Shown: positions 9,074 through 19,223 of the stretch, one piece after another | How positions within the stretch are numbered: the first letter of the stretch is position 1 | How the letters are laid out: the number at the start of each line of letters is the position of its first letter | Assembly (NCBI RefSeq): GCF_002994615.1 | Contig: NZ_PVNK01000279.1 | Location: 1-58,659, forward strand | Origin: Enhygromyxa salina | GTDB taxonomy: Bacteria > Myxococcota_A > Polyangia > Nannocystales > Nannocystaceae | Direction of reading: 5' to 3' | DNA: 58,659 nt | Notes under the pieces: model-generated | Database searches by the model: none | What the model saw: only the letters and a program-made list of their open reading frames with translations | Told to the model about the DNA's origin: nothing | Program-made: the position numbers and the translations under genes

Positions 9074-9550
9074 GTGTCTACTTTTGAACGGGAATTCAAC
9101 TCCGCGGTGGAAGCGGTCGAGCGCGACGTCTTCATCAACCTCGTGTGCGAGAACCCGCAGCTCACGCTCGCAGAGCTGACCAGGCTCGGAAAAGGCAAGT
9201 TCGCCAACCTCTTGAGCACCGTGTCCGTGGGCGACATCATCGAGGCGGGTGGCTCGTCACCCACGGCACCCGACGAGGCCGAGGCCAAGCCCAGCCGGAC
9301 CAAGAACACCGCCAAGGCCAAGCCCAAGGCCAAACCGGTCAACACGCGCACGCCCGAGGGCCGGCGTGCCTACGACGCGGCCGTGCTCTCGATCGTCGGC
9401 GAGGCCGATCGCGCGATCAAGGCGCCAGAGATCACCGCGAAGGTCGGGGGGACCGCGCTGCAGGTCCGCAAGTCGCTCGCCCGGCTGATCGAGCTGGGCA
9501 AGGTCACCTGGGAAGGCAAGGCCCGCGGCATGAGGTACAGCGCCGTTTGA
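9074..9550 (+). CDS. H1-like DNA-binding protein with winged-helix C-terminus
   Basis: A 158-residue protein in three parts. The N-terminal 60 residues are helical and start STFEREFNSAVEAVERDVF. A Lys/Ala/Pro linker follows (about residues 77-92, KNTAKAKPKAKP), of the kind seen in bacterial histone-H1-like proteins. The C-terminal 60 residues look like a winged helix (APEITAKVGGTALQVRKSLA... LGKVTWEGKARGMRYS). I infer a DNA-binding or nucleoid-associated regulator; no named family is recognised. The start is GTG 9074. The frame stays open upstream to 8819, but that part lies in the AT-rich regulatory region and reads as non-coding. Confidence 0.6.
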   Translation: MSTFEREFNSAVEAVERDVFINLVCENPQLTLAELTRLGKGKFANLLSTVSVGDIIEAGGSSPTAPDEAEAKPSRTKNTAKAKPKAKPVNTRTPEGRRAYDAAVLSIVGEADRAIKAPEITAKVGGTALQVRKSLARLIELGKVTWEGKARGMRYSAV

Positions 9551-9642
9551 CCTGTGTCCGAGCGCGTCGCGAAGTTGCTTGGCCACGGCTGCGCGCGGCC
9601 CCCGGGTTGCCTCGGCTGCCGCGCTCGCGCTATGCACACTCG

Positions 9643-10212
9643 ATGCTAGCGCCCCGCACCCAGCTCGCGCTGTCGCTGATCCTGGTCGCGCTCGGCGGCG
9701 CGGCCTGCGGGCCAGCCGAGCCCCCAACCGAGCGGTCCGAAGACGCGAACGCCGACGCCGAGGTCGAGGCCAACCCGCTCGTCGGCTACGACCTGCGCCG
9801 GCTCCGACCGCGCGAGGACGAGCCCCTCGCCGAGATGTTCGAGCGCGTCCGCACCCAGGCGCTCGACGAGCACAAGCGCGTCGCGGTCCTGTTCTCGGCC
9901 GACTGGTGCGAGCCCTGTCGCCACCTCGACCTCGAGCTCGGCAACATGCACCCGGCCTCGATGATCGGCGACGTCCGCGTGCTCGAGCTCAAAGAAGACG
10001 ACTGGAACACCGTCGCGCGCATGAACGAGTTCAACGAGCTGCGCCGCCGCTGGGAGCCGGTCCTCAACACCTATCCGCTGCTGGTCCTGCTCGACCGCGA
10101 GGGCGCGCGCATCGAAGAGATGAAGGAAGCCAAGCAGCGGCTCGAAGAGGCGGGGTTGGATCCGACCCTCCCGATGTGGTTCGAAGAGACCCAAGCCCGG
10201 GCCGAACCATAG
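9643..10212 (+). CDS. Thioredoxin-like lipoprotein
   Basis: A 189-residue protein with a lipoprotein signal (GGAAC, Cys 22), an acidic linker and a thioredoxin-fold domain with active site WCEPC (Cys 89, Cys 92) preceded by VAVLFSAD. The domain resembles DsbD-gamma or thioredoxin-like DUF-type domains that act on periplasmic disulfides. The start ATG 9643 is the only one giving a complete signal peptide. It follows the DNA-binding protein gene by 92 bases. It is the second of three thioredoxin-fold lipoproteins in this window. Confidence 0.8.
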   Translation: MLAPRTQLALSLILVALGGAACGPAEPPTERSEDANADAEVEANPLVGYDLRRLRPREDEPLAEMFERVRTQALDEHKRVAVLFSADWCEPCRHLDLELGNMHPASMIGDVRVLELKEDDWNTVARMNEFNELRRRWEPVLNTYPLLVLLDREGARIEEMKEAKQRLEEAGLDPTLPMWFEETQARAEP

Positions 10213-10467
10213 GTTTTTGACAAGAGAAGCGCTCGACCGGCGCGCCGTGGCGACGGTCTGCGCGCCGCGATCGAGGCCTCCACCGCGACGGTATCGGGCG
10301 GACGCCGGCCGAGTTCGTGAACCGTCGGGGGCGCCGAGGAGCGCATCGCCGCGGTCCGAGCTCCGCTCCCGACCGCGCTCGGGGTCGCGCGAGGGCGCCG
10401 AGCAGCTCGATTGGCGCTTCTGGGCGGTGAGCCCACCCATGAGCCTGGGTTTTGGTTACCCTGGCCC

Positions 10468-11568
10468 ATGGCTCCGAGTCTGAACGTCGTCGTCAACGGC
10501 ATCGAATTCGACAACCCCTTCCTGCTCGGCTCAGGACCACCGGGAACCAACGCCCGCGTGATCATGAAGTCCTTCGAGCTCGGCTGGGGCGGCAACGTGG
10601 CCAAGACGATCAGCCTCGATCACTCGAAGGTCATCAACACCAACCCGCGCTACGCCAAGCTCCGCGACCCCGACGACCGCAAGAAGGTCATCGGGTTCGA
10701 GAACATCGAGCTGATCTCCGACCGCCCGTTCGAGACCTGGCTCGAGGAGTTCCGCGAGATCAAGAAGCAGTGGCCCAACAAGGTCCTGGTCGCCTCGATC
10801 ATGGAGGAGTACCGCAAGGAGGCCTGGGTCGAGATCGTCGAGCGGGTCCAGGAGACCGGGGTCGACGCCTTCGAGATGAACCTCTCGTGCCCCCACGGCC
10901 TGCCCGAGCGGCGCATGGGCGCGGCCATGGGCTCGAACCCCGACATCGTCCGCGAGGTCGTCGGCTGGGTGAAGTCGGTGTCGAAGATCCCCGTGTGGGC
11001 CAAGATGACGCCCAACGTCAGCGACCCGACGGCCTCGCCCACGGCCGCCGTCGAGGCCGGGGCCGACGGGATCGCGGCGATCAACACGATCTTGTCGGTC
11101 GTCGGGATCGACCTCGACACGCTCCGGCCGATGCCCACGGTCGAGGGCTACACCACCCCGGGCGGCTACTCGGGCCTCGCGGCCCGGCCGATCGCCCTGC
11201 GCCACGTCATGGAGATCGCCAAGGCCGTGCCCGACACCCCGGTCTCCGGCATGGGCGGGATCTACACGGGCAGCGACGCCGCCCAGTTCATCGCGCTCGG
11301 CTGCCACACCGTCCAGGTCTGCACCGGGGCGATGCTGCAGGGCTACAAGGTCATCACCAAGCTGAAGGAGGAGCTCGCGGCCGTGCTCGACAAGCACGGC
11401 TTCGACAACCTCGAGCAGCTGCGCGGCGTCGCGATGCCCTACTTCACGACCCACTTCGATCTGGTCGAGCGGCAGCGGGCCGCGAAGAAAGACCTCGGCC
11501 TCGAGCGCGACGCCTCGACCTGGAAGGGCGAGATCGACAAAGAGACCGACTCCCTCACGGCGAATTGA
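10468..11568 (+). CDS. PreA-like dihydropyrimidine dehydrogenase (FMN domain only)
   Basis: A 366-residue TIM-barrel flavoprotein of the dihydroorotate/dihydropyrimidine dehydrogenase family. The substrate-binding and catalytic motif NLSCPHG (residues 138-144, Cys 141) and the FMN-phosphate segments SGMGGIYTGSDA and VQVCTGAM are present, matching NAD-dependent dihydropyrimidine dehydrogenase subunit PreA. The usual C-terminal 4Fe-4S ferredoxin domain of PreA is missing (no CxxCxxC clusters), and no PreT partner lies adjacent, so the electron donor is unclear. The start is ATG 10468. It is followed directly by the repeat array. Confidence 0.8.
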   Translation: MAPSLNVVVNGIEFDNPFLLGSGPPGTNARVIMKSFELGWGGNVAKTISLDHSKVINTNPRYAKLRDPDDRKKVIGFENIELISDRPFETWLEEFREIKKQWPNKVLVASIMEEYRKEAWVEIVERVQETGVDAFEMNLSCPHGLPERRMGAAMGSNPDIVREVVGWVKSVSKIPVWAKMTPNVSDPTASPTAAVEAGADGIAAINTILSVVGIDLDTLRPMPTVEGYTTPGGYSGLAARPIALRHVMEIAKAVPDTPVSGMGGIYTGSDAAQFIALGCHTVQVCTGAMLQGYKVITKLKEELAAVLDKHGFDNLEQLRGVAMPYFTTHFDLVERQRAAKKDLGLERDASTWKGEIDKETDSLTAN

Positions 11569-12675
11569 TTTAGGCCCCCCGCGGCCGCTTTCGCACCTTG
11601 CCACGCACGGCCGCTTCGCGGCCGGTCGCTCCGTCGCTTCGCTCCTCCGCTCGGTGGGCTGGTATGAGCTTCGCGATCTGGGTGCGTGGCCCCCCCGGAG
11701 GGGGGCTCGTCGAGCTGTGGCTGAGCCTCTGGGTGGGAGCGATGGGTCGAGGCGACTCGTTCGGGCTCGTTGAGCCGTCGGCCGAGAAGCTCATACCAGC
11801 GACCGGCCGCCCAGCGGCCGTGCATGGCAAGGTCCGAATACGCCTGCGGGGGTCTAAACGAGCCCCCTTCGAGGGGGCCACGCACCCAGATCGCGAAGCT
11901 CATCCCAGCCCATCGAGCGAAGGAGCGAAGCGACGGAGCGACCGGCCGTGCATGGCAAAGTGCGAAATCGCCTGCGGGGTCTAAACCAGCCCCCTTCTAG
12001 GGGGCCACGCACCCAGATCGCGAAGCTCATCCCAGCCCATCGAGCGAAGCGACGTAGCGACGTAGCGACCGGCCGTGCATGGCAAAGTGCGAAATCGCCT
12101 GCGGGGTCTAAACCAGCCCCCTTCTAGGGGGCCACGCACCCAGATCCATCGAGCGGAGGAGCGAAGCGACGGAGCGACCGGCCGCGAAGCGACGGAGCGA
12201 CCGGCCGCGCAGCGGCCGTGCATGGCAAAGTGCGAAATCGCCTGCGGGGGTTTAAACGAGCCCCCTTCTAGGGGGCCACGCACCCAGATCGCGAAGCTCA
12301 TACCAGCCCATCGAGCGGAGGAGCGAAGCGACGGAGCGACCGGCCGCGCAGCGGCCGTGCATGGCAAGGTCCGAATGCGCCTGCGGGGGTCTAAAGAAGC
12401 GACGGAGCGACCGGCCGCGCAGCGGCCGTGCATGGCAAAGTCCGAAATCGCCTGCGGGGGTTTAAACGAGCCCCCTTCTAGGGGGCCACGCACCCAGATC
12501 GCGAAGCTCATACCAGCCCATCGAGCGAAGGAGCGAAGCGACGTAGCGACCGGCCGCGCAGCGGCCGTGCATGGCAAAGTGCGAAATCGCCTGCGGGGGT
12601 CTAAAGAACCCCTCCCCAGCCCTCCTTCTCCCGTGACGGGCGGGGGGTGTAGGATGTAAACTTACAAAGGAGCCC
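11569..12675. repeat. Non-coding repeat array, about 1.1 kb
   Basis: The gap between the PreA-like gene and the RRM gene is filled by a repeated sequence. Seven copies in the plus orientation begin with GCCGTGCATGGC at 11817, 11945, 12072, 12215, 12354, 12425 and 12564, giving spacings of 128, 127, 143, 139, 71 and 139 bases. One inverted copy lies at 11591-11700. Each full unit carries a hairpin GCCCCCTTCTAGGGGGC (7-bp stem, 3-base loop), a second hairpin CGGCCGCGCAGCGGCCG, and the block CCACGCACCCAGATCGCGA. The copy at 12354 lacks the middle. The copy at 12072 has a duplicated tail. All reading frames here are by-products of the repeat. I recognise no known element. Confidence 0.9.
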
Positions 12676-12912
12676 ATGGTGACGCTGTACATTGGAGGAC
12701 TTGGACCCGCGCTCCACGAGAGCCAGCTTCGCGCCTTGTTTGGGGATTTTGGGGAGATCACCGAGGCGCGGCTGGTCACCGATGGCGATGGCCAGTGTCG
12801 GGGGTTTGCGTATGTGACCTTCGCCAATGACCTCGCGGCGGCCAAGGCACGGGTCGCGCTCAACGGCAAGGAGATCGACGGGCAGGTGTTGCGCGTCGCG
12901 CTTGCGACTTGA
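12676..12912 (+). CDS. Small RNA-recognition-motif (RRM) protein
   Basis: A 78-residue single RRM. RNP2 is LYIGGL (residues 4-9) and RNP1 is CRGFAYVTF (about residues 41-49), with the expected aromatic residues. Bacterial single-RRM proteins of this size bind single-stranded RNA and are known in cyanobacteria (Rbp) and in Gram-negative bacteria, where cold or stress regulation is common. The ATG is preceded by a strong ribosome site, AAAGGAG, 6 bases upstream. No operon partner is seen, as the next gene is convergent. Confidence 0.9.
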   Translation: MVTLYIGGLGPALHESQLRALFGDFGEITEARLVTDGDGQCRGFAYVTFANDLAAAKARVALNGKEIDGQVLRVALAT

Positions 12913-12930
12913 GCTGAGCCCCGTCCGGGC

Positions 12931-13814
12931 TCAACCCGGCTGCTGTTTGGGCTCGGCGTCGGGCAGGCGCAGGGTCGGGACGCCCTGGCTGGCGACGACG
13001 AGGACCGAGACCTTGCCGTAGGAGCCAGCGGCGATCTCGTCGAGGATCTTGTCGTAGTCGTAGGCGGGGCCAGAGCTGGGAGCGGGCTGGACCTCGGCCT
13101 TGGCGGCGGCGCGCGGGAGCAAGAACGCGTCGGCCTCCAGCTTCGCGGCGAGGTCGATCTCGGTCGCCTCGATCGTGAACGCGGAGCCCTCGTAGCGCAG
13201 GAGCAGGCCGGTCTCCTCCCACATGCACACGTTCTGGGCGGCGACGCGCGTCTGGAGGCACGAGACGCCCAGGACCTCGGCCCGATCGCCGCGCGACTCC
13301 TCGCGCTGCTCGGCGAGCAGGCGATGCCAGGCGCGGATCGACTCGACGACGGGCGCGCGGGCCTCGGGCTCGAGCCGCATGAACGCGCGGGCGAGCTCGG
13401 CGAGGTGGTTGTCGCGGATCTCGCCCGCCTCGCCCTCGTTCGCGGTCCAGATCTGCTCGGCGTTGACGATCGTGGTCCCGGCCGCGCGCAGCTCGGTGTC
13501 GCCGGCGGTCGAGCGCAAGACCCAGGCGTCGCGGCGCTTGCCGCCCGCGGTGATCGAGGTCGTCATCTCGCCGCTCAGGGCCGGGCCGGTGATCGCGTAG
13601 CGGACCTCGATCGCCTCGCTGTCGCCGGGCAGCGGCACGAGCTCGGCGAGGAACTCAGCCTCGCTCGTGGGCATGGCCGCGGCGGCCTCGACCTTGGGCC
13701 CGCCCTCGCTCGACTTGTCGTCGGCCTCGCGCCCGAGCTTGCAGCCGAGGACCAGGGCGACGGCGCAGGCGCAGACGGCCGCGCGCCCCCCGAGCCAGGC
13801 CCTCCCCCTGGCCA

Positions 13815-13815
<1 letters not shown>
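12931..13815 (-). CDS. Predicted lipoprotein of unknown function
   Basis: A 294-residue protein with a lipoprotein signal (ALVLGC, cysteine near residue 25), a Lys/Ala/Glu-rich linker and a soluble body that I do not recognise. It contains an internal cysteine pair in SCLQTRVAAQNVCMW, which may form a disulfide. The GTG start (13815) overlaps the TAG stop of the upstream NtrC-like regulator by one base, so the two are translationally coupled and probably functionally linked. The gene is convergent with the RRM gene, 18 bases apart. Confidence 0.7.
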
Positions 13816-15332
<1,517 letters not shown>

Positions 15333-15350
<18 letters not shown>

Positions 15351-15442
15351 GCACGGTCGCTGCGCGTCCGGTCGCTCGTTCCTCGCTCGGTTGGCTCGTA
15401 TGTGTTGCGCATGGACTTGCGTGGCCCCCGGAGGGGCTCGTT
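15333..15442 (-). repeat. Divergent copy of the dispersed repeat (near hisS 3' end)
   Basis: This stretch resembles the array unit of 11.6-12.6 kb in the inverted orientation: GCACTTTGCCACGCACGG, then a CGGTCGCTGCGCGTCCGG hairpin-like block, CTCGCTCGGTTGGCTCGTATG and GCGTGGCCCCCGGAGGGGCTCG. It is more diverged than the array copies. It fills most of the gap between the hisS stop (15520) and the NtrC-like gene and overlaps that gene's longest possible start. Confidence 0.7.
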
Positions 15443-15519
15443 GTCCTGTGAACGGGGGCTGGCGTGGACGAGTGTAGCAAGCAACTCAGGCGCGCTTGTC
15501 AGGCTGGAGTTGCTGGGGC

Positions 15520-16935
15520 TCAGGTGGTCGGAGGATCTTGGGCGAGAGCGTCGAGTCGCGCCGGGTCGAGCTCGGCGAGGGGGATCTTTTGTTGGCGGCC
15601 CGAGCTGAGGTGCTTGACCGTGAGCGCCCCCGCGGCGAGCTCGGCGTCGCCGAGGATCCCGGCGAAGGCCGCCTTGACGCCCTCGGCGTCGGCGTACGAG
15701 AGCTGCTTGCCGAGCTTGGCCTGCTCGGGGAAGACCTCGACCTTCAGACCGCGCGCGCGCAGCTGCGTGGCCACGCGCACGACCTCGGGCTGGGCCACGC
15801 CGAGCCAGCACAGCATCAGATCCGGGCCGGCGCTCAGGGCCGGGAACATCTCGCGCTCGGCCATCACGACCAGGATCCGCTCGAGCCCGAGGGAGAACCC
15901 GACAGCGGGCACCTGCTTCTTGCCGAACATGCCGACGAGGTCGTCGTAGCGACCGCCGCCGCCGAGCGAGCCCGCGAGGTCCGGGACGGTGATCTCGAAG
16001 ATCGGCCCGGTGTAGTAGCCGAGGCCGCGGGCGAGATCCGGGCGGACCTCGAGGTGCTGGCCGGCGGGGTTGTGGGCGCACAGCGAGAGCAGCTCCTGCA
16101 GCTCGTCGACGGCCCGCTGACCGCGCTCGTCGACCTGAGCCCGGAGCGTGGCGAGCAGCTGCGCCCCGTCGCTGGCGCGCTCACCTGCGCGCTCACCCGC
16201 GCTCGTGGGCGCGATGATCGCGAGCAGCGCCCGCCCGGCGGCGCTCGCAATGCCGCGCTGCTCGAGCTCGGCGAGGACCCCGTCCTCACCGATCTTGTCG
16301 AGCTTGTCGACGGCGACCAGCGCCGTGCCCTCGAGCGCCTCGTCGATCCCGGCCGCGCGGATCACCGCGCGCAGCAGCTCGCGGTGGTTGACGCGGATCG
16401 CGAACTGCTCGAAGCCGAGCTGCTCGAGCACGGTCGCGACCGCCGAGCAGACCTCGGCGTCGGCGAGCAGCGAGCGGGTGCCCGTGATGTCGACGTCGCA
16501 CTGGTAGAACTCGCGAAAGCGGCCCTTGCCGGGGCGATCGGCCCGCCACACCGGCTGGATCTGGTAGCGCTTGAAGAAGCGCGGCAGCTCGCCGTACTGC
16601 GCGACGACGCGGGCGAGCGGCACGGTCAGATCGTAGCGCAGGCCCTGGTCGGCGAGCTCGGCCTCGAGCGCGGGCCGCCCCGCGGCGTGGGCCCGGTCGA
16701 GCGGGCGCTGGAGCGCCTCGCGCCGATGAAGCAGGCGGTAGAGCAGCTGGTCGCCCTCGTCGCCGTACTTGCCCAGCAAGGTCGAGAGGTTCTCGATCGA
16801 GGGGGTCTCGAGCGGGACGAAGCCGTGGGCCTCGTAGACGCGCTGGACGAGCTCGATCACGTGGCGCCGACGCAGCACCTCCGTCGGTAGGAAGTCCCGC
16901 ATCCCGCTCGGTGGCTTGGTGCTCGGCTTGCTCAC
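15520..16935 (-). CDS. hisS: Histidyl-tRNA synthetase
   Basis: A 471-residue class II aminoacyl-tRNA synthetase. The histidyl-specific signatures are present: GMRDFLPTE at the N-terminus, motif 1 with FVPLETPSIEN, YDLTVPLARVVAQYG, motif 2 RYQIQPVWRADRPGKGRFREF, HisA-type GLGYYTGPIFE and motif 3 GRYDDLVGMFG...GFSLGLERI. A C-terminal anticodon-binding domain follows (MLCWLGVAQPEVV). It charges tRNA-His in the cytoplasm. Length is at the upper end for the family because of a roughly 25-residue insert in the middle. Start GTG 16935. Confidence 0.96.
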   Translation of the reverse strand: MSKPSTKPPSGMRDFLPTEVLRRRHVIELVQRVYEAHGFVPLETPSIENLSTLLGKYGDEGDQLLYRLLHRREALQRPLDRAHAAGRPALEAELADQGLRYDLTVPLARVVAQYGELPRFFKRYQIQPVWRADRPGKGRFREFYQCDVDITGTRSLLADAEVCSAVATVLEQLGFEQFAIRVNHRELLRAVIRAAGIDEALEGTALVAVDKLDKIGEDGVLAELEQRGIASAAGRALLAIIAPTSAGERAGERASDGAQLLATLRAQVDERGQRAVDELQELLSLCAHNPAGQHLEVRPDLARGLGYYTGPIFEITVPDLAGSLGGGGRYDDLVGMFGKKQVPAVGFSLGLERILVVMAEREMFPALSAGPDLMLCWLGVAQPEVVRVATQLRARGLKVEVFPEQAKLGKQLSYADAEGVKAAFAGILGDAELAAGALTVKHLSSGRQQKIPLAELDPARLDALAQDPPTT

Positions 16936-16984
16936 GAGGGCCCGAGCATAGCCGGGACGACCTCGAGGTCAATCCGCGAGCGCG

Positions 16985-19051
16985 TCAGGGCGCGGCGGCG
17001 ATCGGGTTGCCGTCTTCGTCGACCCTCACGCCCTGCTCATCGACGCGCATGATCACGGTGCTCGGATCGCTGCCCGGGAGGCCGCGACCGATGCCGTCGC
17101 CGTGGGCGGGCTCGGTCCACGCGATCGCGCGGCCGCTGGCGAGCTCCCAGACCACGTCGCTGACGAGCTGCCCGACCTTGGCGAGGCCCTCGACGTTGAT
17201 CTCGTCGATCTCGTCCCCCGCGCGGTGGTAGTCGCCGTGGATCCCGGTGAAGAAGAACAGCACCGGGATCTGGCGGTGGAACCACCACGCGTGATCGCTG
17301 CGCGTGGTCGTGCTGCCCTCGTAGAGGATCTTCATGCCGTGGTTGCCGAGCTCGTCGAGCAGCGGCAGCCAGTCGGCGCTGCTGCCGAGCCCGCCGATCG
17401 CTAGCCCGCTCGGGCCGAGGCGCCCGACCATGTCGAGGTTGACCATCGCGACCACGCGGCTCTGGTCGAAGGGCGAGTCTCCGATCAGCGCCTGCGAGCC
17501 GAGCAGGCCGAGCTCTTCGCCGGAGAAGTGGGCGAACACGATCGTGCGCTCGGGCGTGACCCCGGCGTCCTCGTAGGCCCGGGCGAGGTCGAGCAGCATC
17601 GCGGTGCCCGAGGCGTTGTCGTCGGCGCCGTTGCAGATCGCGTCGCGCTCGTCGCGACGGACGATCGCCCGGCAGTTGCCGGTCTCGTCGTTGCCGATGT
17701 GATCGAAGTGGGCCCCGAGCATGATGATCTCGTCGGTCTTGCCGGGCAGCTGCGCGAGCACGTTGGGGACCTCGACCCGCTCGCTGATCAGCTCGGTCTC
17801 GAGCTCCGCGCTGACACCCAGCGCCTGCGAGCGCGGCTGATAGTCGGCGTCGATCGCCGCCTGGAGCTTGGACAGACGCTGGCCGCCGATCGAGAACAGC
17901 TTGTCGGCCTGCTTCCAGCTCAGCTGGACCACGGGGATCGCGACCGACTCGGGGATCACCCGGCCGTGGCCGCCGCGCCTGCCCTCGTCGAGGACGCCGG
18001 GCAGGGCGTCGGCGTCGCGGGCCTCACGGCCGACGAAGCTGCGCGGGCCCTGGACGAAGATGACCCCCGCGGCCCCGGCCTCGGCCAGGCGCGCGGCCTT
18101 CTTGGCCATGCTGAACTCGCGCAGATCGAACTGCGGGCGGGCCTTGGTCCGCGAGATGAACTCGCTCGCGAGGGCCATGATGTCGAGCCTCGCCTTGGGG
18201 TCCTCGACCTTCCAGTAGGCGTCACTGAGGTCCTTGGTCTCGGCGAAGGGCTCGACGAGCGCGAGCAGATCCTCGCGGGCCTTTCGGTGGAGTCGCTGGA
18301 GCTTGGCCCTGGCGTCAGCCTCACGCAGCGGCGCGGCGGCCCGCTCGAAGGTCTCGGCCAGGTCCTGCATGGCCCCGAACAGCGCCGCGAGATCCGGCGT
18401 GTTGGGGGCGTGGGTCAGGGCCAGGACGATCTTCCCGTCGAGGTCGACGCCCGCGAGATCGTCGTAGCTGTCGATCGCCGGGTCCGAGTCCTGGGCGCCC
18501 TCGGGCCGGGTCCAGCTGACGCCGTAGCCGACGAACACGACCTCGCCCTTGGCGGTCCCCGACGCGCCCTCGGCCCGCGGCGTGAAGCGCTCGGCGGCGA
18601 CCTCGACCGGCTCGCCGCGGCGCTCGACGATCAGCGTCTGGCTGGCGCCGGCCTCGACCTTGGTGCGCAGCTCGTAGCCGACGCGGAGGCCAGCGGCGCC
18701 GCTGACCGGCTCGAGCCCGAGCGCCTCGTAGCGCCCGGCGATCCAGCTCGCGACCTCCTCGATCTGCGGGTCGAAGGTGAAGCGGCCCTGGCGTTCGTCG
18801 CTCGCCAGCCACTCGATCGACGCCATCATCGCCTCGGCGTCGACCGCCGGTCGCGCCGGCAGCTCAATCGTGACCTCGCTCCCAGCTTGGCCCTCGTCGG
18901 GCGTGATCGTCGGCTGGCCCGGCCGACACGCGAGCAGGCCGAGGCCGAGCATCAAGGCCAGGGCTGGTTTGGTCGTCTCCGGACTCGGGCCTGCGGCCCG
19001 ACACCCTCGCTGCGCTCGGGCCCGAAGGTTCTGGGAGACCATCTTGGGCAT
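16985..19051 (-). CDS. M28-family zinc metallopeptidase lipoprotein with PA domain
   Basis: A protein of up to 688 residues. A lipoprotein signal is visible (MLGLGLLAC) after an unusually long n-region, so the true start may be further inside than ATG 19051. A long middle segment contains a protease-associated-like region (AAGVIFVQGPRSF). The C-terminal M28 domain has the co-catalytic zinc ligands in GAHFDHIG, NGADDNASG, HFSGEELGLLGS, NLDMVGR and HGDYHRAGDE. These are exported aminopeptidases that cleave N-terminal residues from peptides, fitting a predatory or proteolytic lifestyle. It lies immediately downstream of nothing on its strand and upstream of hisS by 49 bases. Confidence 0.88.
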   Translation of the reverse strand: MPKMVSQNLRARAQRGCRAAGPSPETTKPALALMLGLGLLACRPGQPTITPDEGQAGSEVTIELPARPAVDAEAMMASIEWLASDERQGRFTFDPQIEEVASWIAGRYEALGLEPVSGAAGLRVGYELRTKVEAGASQTLIVERRGEPVEVAAERFTPRAEGASGTAKGEVVFVGYGVSWTRPEGAQDSDPAIDSYDDLAGVDLDGKIVLALTHAPNTPDLAALFGAMQDLAETFERAAAPLREADARAKLQRLHRKAREDLLALVEPFAETKDLSDAYWKVEDPKARLDIMALASEFISRTKARPQFDLREFSMAKKAARLAEAGAAGVIFVQGPRSFVGREARDADALPGVLDEGRRGGHGRVIPESVAIPVVQLSWKQADKLFSIGGQRLSKLQAAIDADYQPRSQALGVSAELETELISERVEVPNVLAQLPGKTDEIIMLGAHFDHIGNDETGNCRAIVRRDERDAICNGADDNASGTAMLLDLARAYEDAGVTPERTIVFAHFSGEELGLLGSQALIGDSPFDQSRVVAMVNLDMVGRLGPSGLAIGGLGSSADWLPLLDELGNHGMKILYEGSTTTRSDHAWWFHRQIPVLFFFTGIHGDYHRAGDEIDEINVEGLAKVGQLVSDVVWELASGRAIAWTEPAHGDGIGRGLPGSDPSTVIMRVDEQGVRVDEDGNPIAAAP

Positions 19052-19223
19052 GAAGCGTGCAATAGCGCGTGGAGCGTAAAAGGGGAATCCGCGTCCTGTG
19101 CGCCTGGCGCCGCGTCTGACGCCCGCGGCCGCGTCTGCGTCCGAAAACCTGCGCAGCTGAAATTCTGCGGCGCCGGGCCGCGAGGGGTGTCAAGCGCTCC
19201 GGGTTTTGCTAACCACGGCGATC

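Noticed and set aside
11817..12610. CRISPR array
   Set aside because: Units are 127-143 bp with internal hairpins and no unique spacers of uniform length, and no cas genes are visible.
11589..12660. Frames of 60-200 residues with HRAEERSDGATG-like repeats
   Set aside because: They are translations of the non-coding repeat units, differ between copies by frameshifts and lack ribosome sites.
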